In this document: positions 28,044 through 38,811 of the stretch, in pieces
How the letters are laid out: each line of letters opens with the position of its first letter
How positions within the stretch are numbered: the stretch's first letter is position 1
NCBI RefSeq assembly: GCF_900635455.1
Contig: NZ_LR134116.1
Span: forward strand, 2,728,001-2,792,000
DNA length: 64,000 bases
Source of the DNA: Yersinia intermedia
Lineage (GTDB): Bacteria; Pseudomonadota; Gammaproteobacteria; Enterobacterales; Enterobacteriaceae
Direction of reading: 5' to 3'
Notes under the pieces: model-generated
The model's input: only the letters and a program-made list of their open reading frames with translations
Told to the model about the DNA's origin: nothing
The model's database searches: none
Program-made: the position numbers and the translations under genes

Positions 28044-29711
28044 TTAACCGCGCAGGCTCAGCAACGCATTAAACAGCGTCGAAGCCGTCTGAATGACCTG
28101 GGCATTCGCCAAATAATATTGCTGGAAACGCTGTAAATCGCCGTACTCTTCATCCAGGTTCACACCGGAAATAGACTGCTGCTCGGCGGTCAATTGTTTG
28201 ACGATATTGGCTTGTGCTGTGCTGTTGGTTTTCGCGGTGCTGGTTTGGTTACCCACATTACTGACCAAACCGGCATAAGCACCAGACAGCGTGGCTTTGC
28301 CATCAACCAGTTTTTTGGTTTGCAGACTTAACAATGCCTGTGCATTAACGTTGTCACTCGCGCCACCATCAGCGGTACCGGCAGCCGCAATTTTACTTGA
28401 GTCGGTAATCTCGACCTGTAAATTAGCAGCCACGCTAGAGACCGTTTTGACGATAAACTTATCTCTGGCTTGCGCACCGGTAGTGCCGTTATCAACACTG
28501 ACGGCGACACCATCAAAGCTCAACCCCGTCGTGTTACCGCTGCCGTCTTTCACTGGGTTAGCGGGCACTTTGGTGTTATCCGACAGGCGCGTTACCTGCC
28601 AGTCAGTTCCATCAAACTCTACGCTATAATCACTGGCTTTGACTTTTGAAGTATCGGTATAAGACACAGTCAAGCTGGCATCACCCTGATTTCTGGCGTT
28701 TTTTAGCACATTAGGTTGTGCAAAGCTGAAGAAATCTGTACCCGGCTCACCACTGGTATCAAACCCGGCTTTATGCTGAGTATTGAAGCTATCCGCCATG
28801 ACCAATGCCAATTGGCCCAGTTGGTTACGAGCACTGTCGAGTGCTTCACTGCGGAATTTCAGCGTCCCGCCCAAGGTGCCCGTCGTCAGGCGGCTTTCGT
28901 CCACTTCAAGCACATCACCACTGCCATATTTATAGCCAATGGTTAATCGAGTGGCATCACTACTGGAAGGTATTGCTTGAACTTTATAAGAGTCCGGCCC
29001 TTGCACCAATGGCAAACCATTGGCAAAAGAAACGTTGTAAGCATCGCCATCTTGCTGGGTCACTGTTACGCCAACAATCTGGTTCAATTCGGTGACCAGT
29101 TGGTCACGCTGATCGAGTAACGCATTTGGCTCACTGCCACTGCTGCCGCGCAAACGGGTAATTTGATCGTTTAACTTGGCAATTTGGTCAGCATAGTTAT
29201 TTATTTGCGTAACGCTTTCGGTGATCTTCTGGTTTACGCCGGTATCCATATCACGCAGATATTTATCCGCGTTCTGGAACTGATTAACCAACCCTTCAGC
29301 CTTGCCCAATACCGTTTTACGTGCCGCATCATCACCGGAGTTACTCACCAAATTTTGTAAGTTACTGAAAAAATCCTGCATGGTGCTGGAGAGGTTATTG
29401 GACGAATTAGAGAGCAAATTATCGATTTGCGAAATTTGCTGATAATAGGTGGTTAACCCGCTGCTCTGGGTTTGTGAAGACCGTAATTGGTTGGTAATAA
29501 AGGAGTTATATTCACGGTTAACACCGGTTACCGCAACGCCATTACCAATAAAACCGGCGGGACTTAGGGTTCCACCGTTTTGTGCAAAAATAGTATTCTG
29601 GCGATTATAACCAGCCACTTGGAAATTGGTGATGTTATTACTGACGGTGCTCAGGGCATATTGCGCTGCGCTCAGACCACTCATCGCAGTATTCATTAAA
29701 CTGTTGGACAT
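28044..29711 (-). CDS. flgK: Hook-filament junction protein FlgK (HAP1)
   Basis: First junction protein, added to the completed hook. The 555-residue protein is close to E. coli (547). It begins MSNSLMNTAMSGLSAAQYAL with the NNITNFQVAGYNRQ rod/hook motif and ends with GVNLDEEYGDLQRFQQYYLANAQVIQTA, both diagnostic. It has its own sigma-28 promoter, as expected for a late gene whose product is used after the hook. Confidence 0.96.
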   Translation of the reverse strand: MSNSLMNTAMSGLSAAQYALSTVSNNITNFQVAGYNRQNTIFAQNGGTLSPAGFIGNGVAVTGVNREYNSFITNQLRSSQTQSSGLTTYYQQISQIDNLLSNSSNNLSSTMQDFFSNLQNLVSNSGDDAARKTVLGKAEGLVNQFQNADKYLRDMDTGVNQKITESVTQINNYADQIAKLNDQITRLRGSSGSEPNALLDQRDQLVTELNQIVGVTVTQQDGDAYNVSFANGLPLVQGPDSYKVQAIPSSSDATRLTIGYKYGSGDVLEVDESRLTTGTLGGTLKFRSEALDSARNQLGQLALVMADSFNTQHKAGFDTSGEPGTDFFSFAQPNVLKNARNQGDASLTVSYTDTSKVKASDYSVEFDGTDWQVTRLSDNTKVPANPVKDGSGNTTGLSFDGVAVSVDNGTTGAQARDKFIVKTVSSVAANLQVEITDSSKIAAAGTADGGASDNVNAQALLSLQTKKLVDGKATLSGAYAGLVSNVGNQTSTAKTNSTAQANIVKQLTAEQQSISGVNLDEEYGDLQRFQQYYLANAQVIQTASTLFNALLSLRG

Positions 29712-30016
29712 GAAGAAATCCTTTTACCACAGACGACGAGCATCGCAGCGCCTGCATTAATTAATATTGGGATACTGCCTGAGGAGACCTTAGCCTCCGC
29801 ACAGCCTGTGATTATTATCGGCTCGACTTTGGAAAACTTGAGTCAAAATATGGGTGTAAATCTCGATCCTCACCAATCCAATAGGCGTATTGTCGCGGAC
29901 AGTTTGGGTGCGCCAGCGCACAGGCAACGGTGCGTACACCATGACTTGGTAAATTATGGCTACGTGACGGCACCAAGCACTGTCCAATCCCAAAAATGAC
30001 AAATAAAATAGCCTAT
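29712..30016. other. flgJ-flgK gap
   Basis: Gap of 305 bases with the flgKL sigma-28 promoter (29815-29841) and a GGAGGCTAAGGTCTCC imperfect dyad near 29782-29797. No gene seen. Confidence 0.6.
29815..29841 (-). promoter_or_regulatory. Sigma-28 promoter of flgKL
   Basis: Leftward TCAA-N15-GCCGATAA: perfect -10 and spacing, one mismatch in the -35 (TAAA). It sits about 105-130 bases before the flgK ATG. Confidence 0.85.
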
Positions 30017-30958
30017 TTAGAACAACTGGCTTAGGTCACTGCTATAAGCTTTCACTGCTTGTTCGCCAGTATTTTTCATTTGCTGGATCACACTGACTAA
30101 TTTTTGCGCATACTGCGGATCGGTGGCGTAACCAGCTTGTTGCAGCGCATGTGCCCCCTGCTCAGGGCTGCGTGCTGCGGCAACGTTGGCATAGCGCGGG
30201 TTTTGCGTCAGTAATTTGACATAATCAGTGACAGCCTCGACATAGGAGCCATATACCCGGAAGCGAGCTTTGGTTTTCTTCGCCACACCTTGCTCATATT
30301 CGGTAGTAGTAATCTCACTGACTGGGCCATCCCAGTTACTGCCCGCTTTGATGCCAAACACGTTGTAACTGGTTTTGCCATCTGCCGTCGGAATTTCGCG
30401 CTGACCCCAACCTGATTCCAATGCTGCCTGAGCCACAATAAGCTGATGGGGAATACCACTTTGCTGACTGGCAATTTGTGCTGGAATAGACATCCGCGCC
30501 ACGAAATTACCGGTACCTTGTGGCAATGGCGCGGAGTTGTTGGTGGGCGGTGTTGGCATGGCGCGACGCACCATTTGTGCCAATGCCTGTGCCGGTAATG
30601 TTTGCAGGACTTCATTATCCAGCATCATTGGCACCGTCCCTGCCGTTTCACTTGGCGAGGTAGAACCTGAAAGCTGCTCCACCATCATATCGGCCAGCCC
30701 CAACCCCTTGGCCGACATTTGCTGAGCGACTTGTTGATCATACATAGAGGTATAAAGCCGGGTCTGATCACTGTTCATCACGCCATCTTGCGGTAAGGCA
30801 GAACGCATGCTTTTCAGCATCATCTGCACAAACATCCCCTCGACCTGCTGGGCAACCTGCCGCAAGTTGCCTTGTGGATCTCTGGCCGCATCACGCTTTA
30901 AGGTATTCAGTGATTGGGCGTCATAGGCCGCCCCAGACATTGCCATCAGATCACTCAT
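30017..30958 (-). CDS. flgJ: Peptidoglycan hydrolase / rod cap FlgJ
   Basis: Bifunctional protein: N-terminal rod-capping domain (about 1-110, GMFVQMMLKSMRSALPQDG) and C-terminal beta-N-acetylglucosaminidase (about 150-313) that opens the cell wall for the rod. The catalytic Glu lies in AQAALESGWGQREI (near 183). The 313-residue length equals E. coli. It starts at the last base of flgI. Confidence 0.95.
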   Translation of the reverse strand: MSDLMAMSGAAYDAQSLNTLKRDAARDPQGNLRQVAQQVEGMFVQMMLKSMRSALPQDGVMNSDQTRLYTSMYDQQVAQQMSAKGLGLADMMVEQLSGSTSPSETAGTVPMMLDNEVLQTLPAQALAQMVRRAMPTPPTNNSAPLPQGTGNFVARMSIPAQIASQQSGIPHQLIVAQAALESGWGQREIPTADGKTSYNVFGIKAGSNWDGPVSEITTTEYEQGVAKKTKARFRVYGSYVEAVTDYVKLLTQNPRYANVAAARSPEQGAHALQQAGYATDPQYAQKLVSVIQQMKNTGEQAVKAYSSDLSQLF

Positions 30959-32079
30959 CAGATAATTTCCAATTTAGCCCGCAAGCAGCCAGCGCTTTGC
31001 ATTGCCTGCAAAATAGACATCAAATCGATTGGAGTTGCCCCTAGCGAGTTCAGAGCACGAACCACATTATTCAGATTTGGGCTGGCATTGACGCGTTGCA
31101 ATACCCCACCTTGCTGCTGAACGGAGATCTGAGTATTCGGGGTGACTACGGTCTGCCCGCCGCCCAACGGGGTATCTGGCTGGCTGACGGTATTTTGTTT
31201 ATCAATCACCACCGATAGGTTCCCTTGCGCTACGGCACAAGAATCCAGCATCACATTGCGGTTCATCACTACCGAGCCGGTACGAGAGTTGATAATCACC
31301 TTGGCATCACCCGCATCGACATTCACCGGGATATTCTGAATATCTGCCAGGAAACGCACCTGCGAGCTGTTGCCACGCGGAACCAAAACCTGAATGGTGC
31401 GAGCATCAATCGCTGTCGCAGAACCAAAACCGCGCTGGCGGTTAATGGCATCACTGACCTGCTGTGCCATGGTGAAATCTTCGGTATTCAATTGAAGATT
31501 AATCACACCATCAGTGCCAAAGGTAGTGGGCAACTCACGTTCGATAGTGGCCCCATTGCTGATACGCCCGCCGGTCAGTTGGTTAACCTGTACACTACTG
31601 CCCCCCGATGACGCACCTGCACCGCCCACCAGCACGTTACCTTGCGCCAGAGCATAAACTTGGTTATCCACCCCTTTCAATGGGGTCATCAGTAGGGTAC
31701 CACCACGAATACTTTTGGCATTACCCATTGAAGAAACCACAATATCAATGGTTTGCCCGGCACGGGAGAATGCCGGCAACTTGGCCGTGACCATCACCGC
31801 AGCCACGTTTTTGAGCTGCATATTGGTACCTGGCGGTACGGTAATGCCCAACTGTGACAACATGTTACTCAGACTTTGCGTGGTAAACGGCGTTTGCATA
31901 GTCTGGTCACCAGAACCATCCAGGCCGACCACCAGGCCATAACCGATTAATGCGTTATCACGCACTCCCTGAACGGTCACCAAATCGCGGATACGCTCTG
32001 CCGTTGCAGGTAAGGACACCAGCGTGAGCAGCGCAATAAGCTGTATAACAAATAGAGTGACAAGTGACTGTTTACGCAT
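30958..32079 (-). CDS. flgI: Flagellar P-ring protein FlgI
   Basis: Periplasmic P ring around the rod. The start at 32079 ([20 protein letters not shown]) has GAGG upstream and a signal peptide cleaved after LPATA, giving 373 residues. Conserved [28 protein letters not shown] and the C-terminal [18 protein letters not shown] are clear. The open frame continues upstream inside flgH, which is not meaningful. The ATG lies 10 bases after flgH ends. Confidence 0.95.
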   Translation of the reverse strand: MRKQSLVTLFVIQLIALLTLVSLPATAERIRDLVTVQGVRDNALIGYGLVVGLDGSGDQTMQTPFTTQSLSNMLSQLGITVPPGTNMQLKNVAAVMVTAKLPAFSRAGQTIDIVVSSMGNAKSIRGGTLLMTPLKGVDNQVYALAQGNVLVGGAGASSGGSSVQVNQLTGGRISNGATIERELPTTFGTDGVINLQLNTEDFTMAQQVSDAINRQRGFGSATAIDARTIQVLVPRGNSSQVRFLADIQNIPVNVDAGDAKVIINSRTGSVVMNRNVMLDSCAVAQGNLSVVIDKQNTVSQPDTPLGGGQTVVTPNTQISVQQQGGVLQRVNASPNLNNVVRALNSLGATPIDLMSILQAMQSAGCLRAKLEII

Positions 32080-32089
32080 CGACGGCCTC

Positions 32090-32803
32090 TTAGTACGGTG
32101 AGATATTAAGGAAGAACCGCTGCAACCAGCCCATGGTCTGCGCTTCATTGATATAACCATTACCCACATACTCGATGCGCGCATCTGCAACCTGCGTTGA
32201 GGTCACGGTGTTGCTGCCGCTGATGGTGCGTGGGTTCACTACCCCAGAGAAGCGGATAAATTCGGTCCCCTGGTTGATTGCAATCTGTTTTTCACCGACC
32301 ACATGCAGGTTGCCGTTAGCCAGCACGCGATCGACGGTAACGGTGATCGTGCCACTGAAGGTGTTGTTGGCATTCGCCCCCCCCTTACCGCCAAAGGTAT
32401 TATCACCCGAGATATCCATATCAGCCCGCGCATTACCCAATAATCCTTCCAGATAACGCGGCGAAGTTGCCACACCAAATTTGCTTGCACCATTGCGGCT
32501 GGCATTGGCAGAGGAGCTTTTGCTGGCGCTGACATTTTCCTGCAAAGTAATCGTGAGTGTGTCACCGACATTACGCGGGCGACGGTCTTCGAACAAAGGC
32601 TGATAACCATAGTTCATCGGCTGAGCCGCCTGGAAAATAGAGCCATTTGGCAACGGCGCACTGGCCGGTGCCGGCTGTGCCGAGGTGGTGCCATCTACCA
32701 GTGATTTATGCGGAATATACGCGCAGCCATTGAGTAGCATCGCCGTCAACGGCATACAAACCCATTTCAATCCACCTGATGTGCGCAGCGGCTTTTTGTC
32801 CAT
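32090..32803 (-). CDS. flgH: Flagellar L-ring lipoprotein FlgH
   Basis: Outer-membrane L ring. The lipobox LLNGC (Cys27) follows a signal sequence, so it is lipid-anchored. The 237-residue protein (E. coli 232) has the family [16 protein letters not shown] and [20 protein letters not shown], and ends NISPY. It lies 103 bases after flgG. Confidence 0.95.
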   Translation of the reverse strand: MDKKPLRTSGGLKWVCMPLTAMLLNGCAYIPHKSLVDGTTSAQPAPASAPLPNGSIFQAAQPMNYGYQPLFEDRRPRNVGDTLTITLQENVSASKSSSANASRNGASKFGVATSPRYLEGLLGNARADMDISGDNTFGGKGGANANNTFSGTITVTVDRVLANGNLHVVGEKQIAINQGTEFIRFSGVVNPRTISGSNTVTSTQVADARIEYVGNGYINEAQTMGWLQRFFLNISPY

Positions 32804-32906
32804 CTCTGATTATCAGTCCTGTAACCGGTAAGAGGCCACACAGTCGGCCTCAGATACTCATTATTCTGTTGCAGTCAGGGGGCTAAATTGCCCCCTGAAA
32901 GCGGAT

Positions 32907-33689
32907 TTACAGTTGGGTCAGTTTTTGCAACATCTGGTCTGAAGTTGAAACCGCTTTACTGTTGATTTCATAGGCCCGTTGCGTCTGGATCATATTGACT
33001 AGCTCTTCCGCCACATTGACGTTAGAGGTCTCAACATACCCCTGATACAGCAAGCCACCGCCGTTCAGACCTGGCGTGGTTTCGTTTGGTGCACCAGAAC
33101 TGGCGGTTTCCTGATACAGGTTTTCGCCAATACTTTCCAGGCCACTGTTATTGATAAATGTGGTCAGGGTCAGTTGCCCAACTTGCTGCGTGGCGGTTTG
33201 CCCCTGCAAGGTGACACTGACTATCCCATCGCGCCCCACCGTCATGCTCAAGGCATTGGCCGGAATGGTAATCGCCGGTTGAACCTGAAAACCGCCGGAT
33301 GTCACCAACTGGCCGTTTTGGTCCACCTGAAAAGACCCGTCGCGAGTATAAGCATTAGTGCCATCAGGCATTTGCACCTGAAAGAACCCTTCTCCTTTGA
33401 TGGCAATATCTTTGGTATTGTCAGTCTTGGACAAGTTGCCCTGGCTGTGCAAACGCTCAGTCGCTACCGGGCGAACACCGGTACCAATCTGTAAACCAGA
33501 AGGTAGGGTCGTCTGCTCGGAGGATTGTGCCCCCGGCTGGCGCATAGTCTGGTAAAGCAAATCTTCAAATACCGCCCGTTGGCGTTTAAAGCCATTGGTG
33601 CTGACGTTCGCCAGGTTGTTGGCGATAACATCCATATTGGTCTGCTGTGCATCCAAACCGGTTTTGGCAATCCATAATGATCGGATCAT
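32907..33689 (-). CDS. flgG: Distal rod protein FlgG
   Basis: FlgG forms the distal rod. The 260-residue length is identical to E. coli. N-terminal rod motif [19 protein letters not shown] and C-terminal [27 protein letters not shown] are diagnostic. Twenty-six bases after flgF. Confidence 0.97.
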   Translation of the reverse strand: MIRSLWIAKTGLDAQQTNMDVIANNLANVSTNGFKRQRAVFEDLLYQTMRQPGAQSSEQTTLPSGLQIGTGVRPVATERLHSQGNLSKTDNTKDIAIKGEGFFQVQMPDGTNAYTRDGSFQVDQNGQLVTSGGFQVQPAITIPANALSMTVGRDGIVSVTLQGQTATQQVGQLTLTTFINNSGLESIGENLYQETASSGAPNETTPGLNGGGLLYQGYVETSNVNVAEELVNMIQTQRAYEINSKAVSTSDQMLQKLTQL

Positions 33690-33715
33690 CAGTTTATTCC
33701 TCTGCGCCTGCGCGC

Positions 33716-34471
33716 TTAGCCCATTGCTAACAACTGATTAGCACGCTGTTCGTTTTCATCCACACTGTGGATGACTTTCATCTGCATTTCGAAACTGCGG
33801 GCATTGGCAATCATGTCTGTCATGGCTTCAACCGCTTTCACGTTGCTGCCCTCCAGTACGCCCGGCATAATTTTAATCAACGGGTCATTGGCCAACTGAG
33901 CACCACGCGCCTGTTGTGTTGCCGGGGTGAGATGGAATAAACCGTCATCACCGTGCATCACTTCACCGGCATTGGCCCTAACGCGTTTGATTTGACCGAG
34001 TTGAGCAATCGTATTCGGTGAGTCACCCGCATTCAGCGCCGAAATAGTACCGTCGGCGGCAATGGTCACTGCGGCCTGCGGTGGCACTTCAATCGGGCCG
34101 TTATCCCCCATCAGTGGGTAGCCCTGCACGGTCATTTGACCGTTAGCCGCAACCTGAATATTCCCGTTACGGGTATAAGCCTCAGTGCCATCAGGCAGTT
34201 GCACTGCCAGATAGCCATCTTGCTGCAAAGCCACATCCAACGGGCGACCGCTATAGTTCATTGTCCCCTGGCTAATATCCACACCGGGGGTCGATGCCGT
34301 CACCATAGTGCGGGTTGCCATGCTCGGCCCGTCGATAGGTACGGCACGCATCGCTGACAACTGCGCACGGAAACCCGGCGTCGAGGCGTTAGCCAGATTG
34401 TTAGCCGTAACCGCTTGCTGCTCCAGCGACTGCCTGGCAGCCCCCATCGCGGTATATATTGCGTGATCCAT
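33716..34471 (-). CDS. flgF: Proximal rod protein FlgF
   Basis: Proximal rod component. At 251 residues it equals E. coli FlgF and starts [20 protein letters not shown] with [17 protein letters not shown]. The C-terminus has the [20 protein letters not shown] helix. Sits 21 bases after flgE. Confidence 0.96.
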   Translation of the reverse strand: MDHAIYTAMGAARQSLEQQAVTANNLANASTPGFRAQLSAMRAVPIDGPSMATRTMVTASTPGVDISQGTMNYSGRPLDVALQQDGYLAVQLPDGTEAYTRNGNIQVAANGQMTVQGYPLMGDNGPIEVPPQAAVTIAADGTISALNAGDSPNTIAQLGQIKRVRANAGEVMHGDDGLFHLTPATQQARGAQLANDPLIKIMPGVLEGSNVKAVEAMTDMIANARSFEMQMKVIHSVDENEQRANQLLAMG

Positions 34472-34492
34472 GAGCTTATCCCGTCAGTTCGA

Positions 34493-35770
34493 TTAACGCA
34501 GGTTAACCAGTGTTTGTAAGATTTGATCCTGGGTTTTGATGGTTTGCGCATTGGACTGATAGTTACGTTGCGCCACGATCATATTCACCAGTTCCTTACT
34601 CAAATCCACGTTAGAAGACTCCAACGCGCCACTGGTCAGGGTGCCGAAACCGCCGCCGCCTGCAGTACCGAGGATCGGGTTACCGGAAGACTTGGTTTCT
34701 TTCCAGACGTTATCGCCCTCAGGAGACAAACCTTCAGGGTTAGAGAAGTTAACCAGCACAATTTGTCCGAGCAGTTGGGTCTGCTGGTTTGAATAGGTAC
34801 CTACAACCGAGCCGTCGTTGTTGATCTGGAAGCCAGTGAACTCACCTGCGGCATAGCCCGTTTGATTCTGTGTCACGATACCGTCAGTACCGGTATTTTG
34901 CTGCTTGCTGCCCGCCACATTCAGCGCGAAAGTTTGCGCCGGAGCACCGTTTACCACCGCCATAGGGACGGTCAAATTGAAATCGGTAGTACCCGCGCCA
35001 TTTTTCACGCTTTTCAGTGCGCCATTGGTATCAAATACCATCGTTCCGCGCAGAGAGGCGGCAGCGGGGTCAGCAGGGTCAAACGGTTTGGTCGCATCGG
35101 CCAGTGTCCCGCTGCTGTCCTTGGTATAGACATTCCAGCTATTACCATTTACTGCATCTTCAGCGGTTTTCACATAGTACACATTGATAACGTGGCGGTT
35201 ACCCAAGCTATCGTAGGTGGTCATGTTATTCACAAAGCTGTAAGTGTCTGGCTTTTGCGGGTCAAAGGTTGCGGTAATAACATCATGGGTTGAGGTCAGG
35301 TTAGCGACCATGTTGCCTGAGGTGGTCGCTTTCGCGGCAATCATATCCTGAGGAATAGACAGGGGTACCGGGTTTGCCCCTTGCTGCACGGTAGGAGGAG
35401 TGCCAGTTGCCGGATAGCCGGTCAGGCTCAGCCCTTGCATGTTAACGATATTGCGGTTTTCATCGAGTTTGAACTGACCGTTACGGGCAAAGAACACACC
35501 GCCGCTGCTGTCTTGCATGCGGAAGAAACCACTCTGGCTGATAGCCAAATCCAAACGGCGGTTGGTGGTCGTTGGCGTGCCATCGTTAAAGTCCTGAGTA
35601 ATCCCGGCAACTTTAACCCCCATACCGGTCTGAGAGCCTGCGAACATATCGGCAAAAGAAACTGAGCCGGCTTTAAAACCTGATGTCGCCGAGTTGGCGA
35701 TATTGTTACCGATCACATCCAGATTGCTGGATGCTGCGTTCAAACCGCTGACTGCTTGAGAAAAGCCCAT
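34493..35770 (-). CDS. flgE: Flagellar hook protein FlgE
   Basis: Hook subunit, polymerised under the FlgD cap. The 425-residue protein (E. coli 402) has MGFSQAVSGLNAASSNLDVIG plus NSATSGFKAGSVSFADMF at the N-terminus and KELVNMIVAQRNYQSNAQTIKTQDQ at the C-terminus. It follows flgD after a rather long 146-base gap. Confidence 0.97.
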   Translation of the reverse strand: MGFSQAVSGLNAASSNLDVIGNNIANSATSGFKAGSVSFADMFAGSQTGMGVKVAGITQDFNDGTPTTTNRRLDLAISQSGFFRMQDSSGGVFFARNGQFKLDENRNIVNMQGLSLTGYPATGTPPTVQQGANPVPLSIPQDMIAAKATTSGNMVANLTSTHDVITATFDPQKPDTYSFVNNMTTYDSLGNRHVINVYYVKTAEDAVNGNSWNVYTKDSSGTLADATKPFDPADPAAASLRGTMVFDTNGALKSVKNGAGTTDFNLTVPMAVVNGAPAQTFALNVAGSKQQNTGTDGIVTQNQTGYAAGEFTGFQINNDGSVVGTYSNQQTQLLGQIVLVNFSNPEGLSPEGDNVWKETKSSGNPILGTAGGGGFGTLTSGALESSNVDLSKELVNMIVAQRNYQSNAQTIKTQDQILQTLVNLR

Positions 35771-35916
35771 TTTCTTCTCCGTTAGATTCGTGGTCCATTA
35801 AAGACCTTAAGCATTGATGGTATATCAATCGCTATCTTTAAAAATTAAAGTGAGTATTTTCAATACATTAACTCACCATGCATATATTTAATTACTGCTG
35901 CAAACTGCAAGCTGAC

Positions 35917-36609
35917 CTATAAAATCTGGCGGACTTTATCCAGGGTAATGGTCCCCGCCAGACCCAGATCCAGTTTGGAACCATCGTTGCCACGGGTCAC
36001 ACCATTAACAACGGCGTAGCTCAGTGGAGTGGCAACCAGTGACTCGTTACCACTGCTGGCGGTAATCGTCACGGTGTAAGCACCATCTGGCGCATTGCCG
36101 CCAGCATCCAGTGAACCATCCCAGGTAAAGGAGTGGACACCTGCTGACAAGCCACCAATCTCAATAGTTCGTACTGCCAGACCATCTTTGTTGCTGATTG
36201 TTGCCGTCACTTTGTCTGCGGAACGTTCTAACTCAACACCAAATGGCGTGGTGGTGACGGTGCCATCTTTGCTGCCTGCCAACACCGTAGTGCCGGGGAT
36301 CATCACGCCGTGACCAATCAGGCTACTGGCTTGCAGTGACTGACTGCTATCAATCTGTCCAGAAATGGAACCTAGTGTGGTATTCAACTTTTCAATACCA
36401 CTCACGGTGTTGATTTGCGCCAACTGCGTTGTCAACTCGTTGTTTTGCATTGGGTTAGTCGGGTCCTGGTTCTTTAACTGGGCAACCAGCAACGTCAGGA
36501 AACTGTTCTGCAAATCCTGACTGGTGCTACCGCTACCGGTGGTGGAATTAGCCCCGGTTGCGTTGGTAATACCGTAATCGCTCTCAGTCAGAGAATTGGT
36601 AATGGCCAT
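35917..36609 (-). CDS. flgD: Hook cap protein FlgD
   Basis: Scaffold that caps the growing hook. The 230-residue protein has the conserved N-terminal LQNSFLTLLVAQLKNQDPTNP (about 31-51) and C-terminal FlgD Tudor/FLN-like domains (GGLSAGVHSFTWDGSLDAGG). Length matches E. coli (231). Confidence 0.95.
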   Translation of the reverse strand: MAITNSLTESDYGITNATGANSTTGSGSTSQDLQNSFLTLLVAQLKNQDPTNPMQNNELTTQLAQINTVSGIEKLNTTLGSISGQIDSSQSLQASSLIGHGVMIPGTTVLAGSKDGTVTTTPFGVELERSADKVTATISNKDGLAVRTIEIGGLSAGVHSFTWDGSLDAGGNAPDGAYTVTITASSGNESLVATPLSYAVVNGVTRGNDGSKLDLGLAGTITLDKVRQIL

Positions 36610-36624
36610 ATATGCAAGCTCCTG

Positions 36625-37029
36625 TTATTGACCTAGTGTCAGCGTCTTGAGCATTAGAGATTTAGTGGTATTAAGCACTTCAACGTTGGCTTGATAGCTA
36701 CGCGAGGCCGAAATGGTGTTAATCATTTCCCCTGTCACATCAACGTTAGGCATGCGGACATAGCCCTTGGCATCGGCCAGTGGGTTACCCGGCTGATACA
36801 CCAAGCGATCTGGTGCGGGGTCGTCAACGATTTGGGATACACGTACACCACCGGTTTCCTGCCCTGGTTGAGCCGCTACCTGAAACACCACTTGCTTGGC
36901 ACGATAAGGCTGACCATCCGGGCCGGTAACGCTATCGGCGTTGGCCATGTTACTGGCGCTGACGTTCAACCGTTGCGATTGGGCTGATAATGCCGAACCG
37001 GCAATATCAAAAATATTCAGTAAAGACAT
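36625..37029 (-). CDS. flgC: Proximal rod protein FlgC
   Basis: Proximal rod component. The 134-residue protein equals E. coli FlgC, with [36 protein letters not shown] and the C-terminal [23 protein letters not shown]. Five bases after flgB. Confidence 0.96.
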   Translation of the reverse strand: MSLLNIFDIAGSALSAQSQRLNVSASNMANADSVTGPDGQPYRAKQVVFQVAAQPGQETGGVRVSQIVDDPAPDRLVYQPGNPLADAKGYVRMPNVDVTGEMINTISASRSYQANVEVLNTTKSLMLKTLTLGQ

Positions 37030-37034
37030 GCGTC

Positions 37035-37448
37035 TTATCCTTGTTGTAACACTGACATCATCCCTTTGATTTGGCCGCCAAGAACGGTTAGATCGGTCTG
37101 ATATTTCAGGCTGTTATCGGCAAAATTAGTACGCTCACGATCCATATCGACCGTGTTACCGTCCATCGCTGGCTGATCTGGCACGCGGAATAAGAGGTCA
37201 AGGTCAGGCGGTTGAACCGTACTTGCCGGGATATGACGGGCTGACGTTAAACTGAGCGACACCCCTGTACCATTGGCACGCCCTTGCTCCATCACTTTTT
37301 TCAGTTGGCTGGAGAAATCGATATCACGCGCCTGAAAGCCAGGTGTATCCGCATTTGCAATATTGGACGACAGGATCTCCTGCCGTTGCGCGCGTAAATT
37401 AAGCGCCTCTTGTTGAAAACGCAGAGCACCGTCCAGTTTGTCGAGCAT
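37035..37448 (-). CDS. flgB: Proximal rod protein FlgB
   Basis: First gene of flgBCDEFGHIJ and a proximal rod component. The 137-residue protein has [20 protein letters not shown] and a C-terminal [18 protein letters not shown]. Divergent from flgA with an FlhDC box between. Confidence 0.96.
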   Translation of the reverse strand: MLDKLDGALRFQQEALNLRAQRQEILSSNIANADTPGFQARDIDFSSQLKKVMEQGRANGTGVSLSLTSARHIPASTVQPPDLDLLFRVPDQPAMDGNTVDMDRERTNFADNSLKYQTDLTVLGGQIKGMMSVLQQG

Positions 37449-37507
37449 AGTCCCCCCGCAAGGTTAGAATTTGGAGTCGACAGCATAAACGCCGTATAGG
37501 AAAGCCT

Positions 37508-37549
37508 ATCGCCAGAATAAGAGCAAAATGCGTCGCTATTTGTCCCCTT
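37508..37549. promoter_or_regulatory. FlhD4C2 box between flgA and flgB
   Basis: ATCGCCAGAATAAGAG and CGCTATTTGTCCCCTT match the two consensus halves at about 10/16 and 13/16 with a 10-base spacer. It lies about 60 bases before flgB and 83 before flgA, the position of the shared class 2 activator site known in E. coli and Salmonella. Confidence 0.62.
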
Positions 37550-37631
37550 AACCTTATCGAGGTACGGGTACACTAGATGCAAAAGGGGTTCGCCCTTGTA
37601 TTACCTGGTTGCACAGGCGGAGAGGAAATTG

Positions 37632-38312
37632 ATGGCAATGAAAAAAAATGACGTCATAAAGTTGGCGTGGGGGGTGCTGTTGCTGAGTCAGACCGCCACT
37701 CATCCAGCAATGGCGGCAGATTTATCAACGCAGGTAAATCAATTCTTCCAACAGCAATATCCTGATAAAGAGAGTCAGGTTAAGGTGGTTATCAAAACGC
37801 CACAGAGTCAATGGCCACAATGTGAATTGCCAGACATCACCCTGCCTGCCAATGCCCGCCCGTGGGGCAATATCAGTTTGTCCGTGCGCTGCGAAGGGGT
37901 ACGGCGGTTTATTCAGACACAAGTGCAGGTCAGTGGGCATTACGCGGTAGCTGGCCGCCAACTGGCTGTTGGCGAGAAGATTGCCGCATCTGATATCCAG
38001 ATGAAACAAGGCCGGTTGGATACCCTCCCCCCAGGGGCTTTACTGGAACCTCATTTTGCCCAGGGCGCGGTGAGTTTGCGGCGTATCAATGCCGGTCAGC
38101 CTCTGACGCGCAATATGTTACGGCGATTGTGGGTCATTAAAGCAGGGCAAGAAGTGCAAGTCTTAGCGCAGGGAGAAGGGTTTAATGTTAACAGTAATGG
38201 TAAAGCGATGAACAACGCCGCCATACAAGATAACGTTCGGGTGCGCATGGCATCAGGCCAAATCGTCAGTGGTACCGTAGGCGAAGATGGCACAATCCGG
38301 ATTATGCTATAG
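37632..38312 (+). CDS. flgA: P-ring assembly chaperone FlgA
   Basis: Periplasmic chaperone for FlgI. The start at 37632 has GAGGAAA upstream and precedes a signal peptide (cleavage near HPAMA-A), giving 226 residues (E. coli 219). The C-terminal SAF-like domain shows GQPLTRNMLRRLWVIKAGQE and RMASGQIVSGTVGEDGTIRI. Divergent from flgB and followed by the sigma-28 promoter of flgM. Confidence 0.94.
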   Translation: MAMKKNDVIKLAWGVLLLSQTATHPAMAADLSTQVNQFFQQQYPDKESQVKVVIKTPQSQWPQCELPDITLPANARPWGNISLSVRCEGVRRFIQTQVQVSGHYAVAGRQLAVGEKIAASDIQMKQGRLDTLPPGALLEPHFAQGAVSLRRINAGQPLTRNMLRRLWVIKAGQEVQVLAQGEGFNVNSNGKAMNNAAIQDNVRVRMASGQIVSGTVGEDGTIRIML

Positions 38313-38316
38313 TGAT

Positions 38317-38343
38317 TAAAGTTTTTTTAACCTTTGCCGATAA
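38317..38343 (+). promoter_or_regulatory. Sigma-28 promoter of flgMN
   Basis: TAAA-N15-GCCGATAA, an exact consensus match beginning five bases after the flgA stop and 118 bases before the flgM ATG. It lets FliA raise synthesis of its own inhibitor, as known in Salmonella. Confidence 0.93.
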
Positions 38344-38460
38344 CTCTGATATGCAGTTATCTGCGGGTGAAACATCGGCTATCCCGCCCTTCTTTTGTTA
38401 AAAGATAAAAGTCTCGCGGGTCGATAAACGTCAATCCCGCTATCAAGGGAGCAACACAAC

Positions 38461-38760
38461 ATGAGTATTGATCGCACTCAGCCGTTATTACCGGTAACAC
38501 AAGTGCAGCCACGGGAAACCAGTGACATTGCGCAACAAATGCGTAAGTCTTCTGCCCAGACAAAAGCGCAGGTAAGTGGCACTGAGGTTAAATTGAGTGA
38601 TGCGCAGGCAAAACTGATGCAACCGGGCAGCCAGGACATCAATGTAGAACGTGTAGAAACGTTAAAACAGGCAATCCGCTCAGGCCAACTGACGATGGAC
38701 ACCGGTAAAATTGCCGATGCCTTGCTCAAGAATGTCGCGGATGATTTGAAAAATAACTAA
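38461..38760 (+). CDS. flgM: Anti-sigma-28 factor FlgM
   Basis: FlgM binds FliA until exported through the finished hook-basal body. The 99-residue protein (E. coli 97) begins [19 protein letters not shown] and ends with the helical FliA-binding half ([33 protein letters not shown]). GGGAG lies upstream of the ATG. Confidence 0.95.
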   Translation: MSIDRTQPLLPVTQVQPRETSDIAQQMRKSSAQTKAQVSGTEVKLSDAQAKLMQPGSQDINVERVETLKQAIRSGQLTMDTGKIADALLKNVADDLKNN

Positions 38761-38811
38761 ACGTAACAATAATCGTTAACCCTAGAACAATCGTTAACCG
38801 TAAAAGGATAC

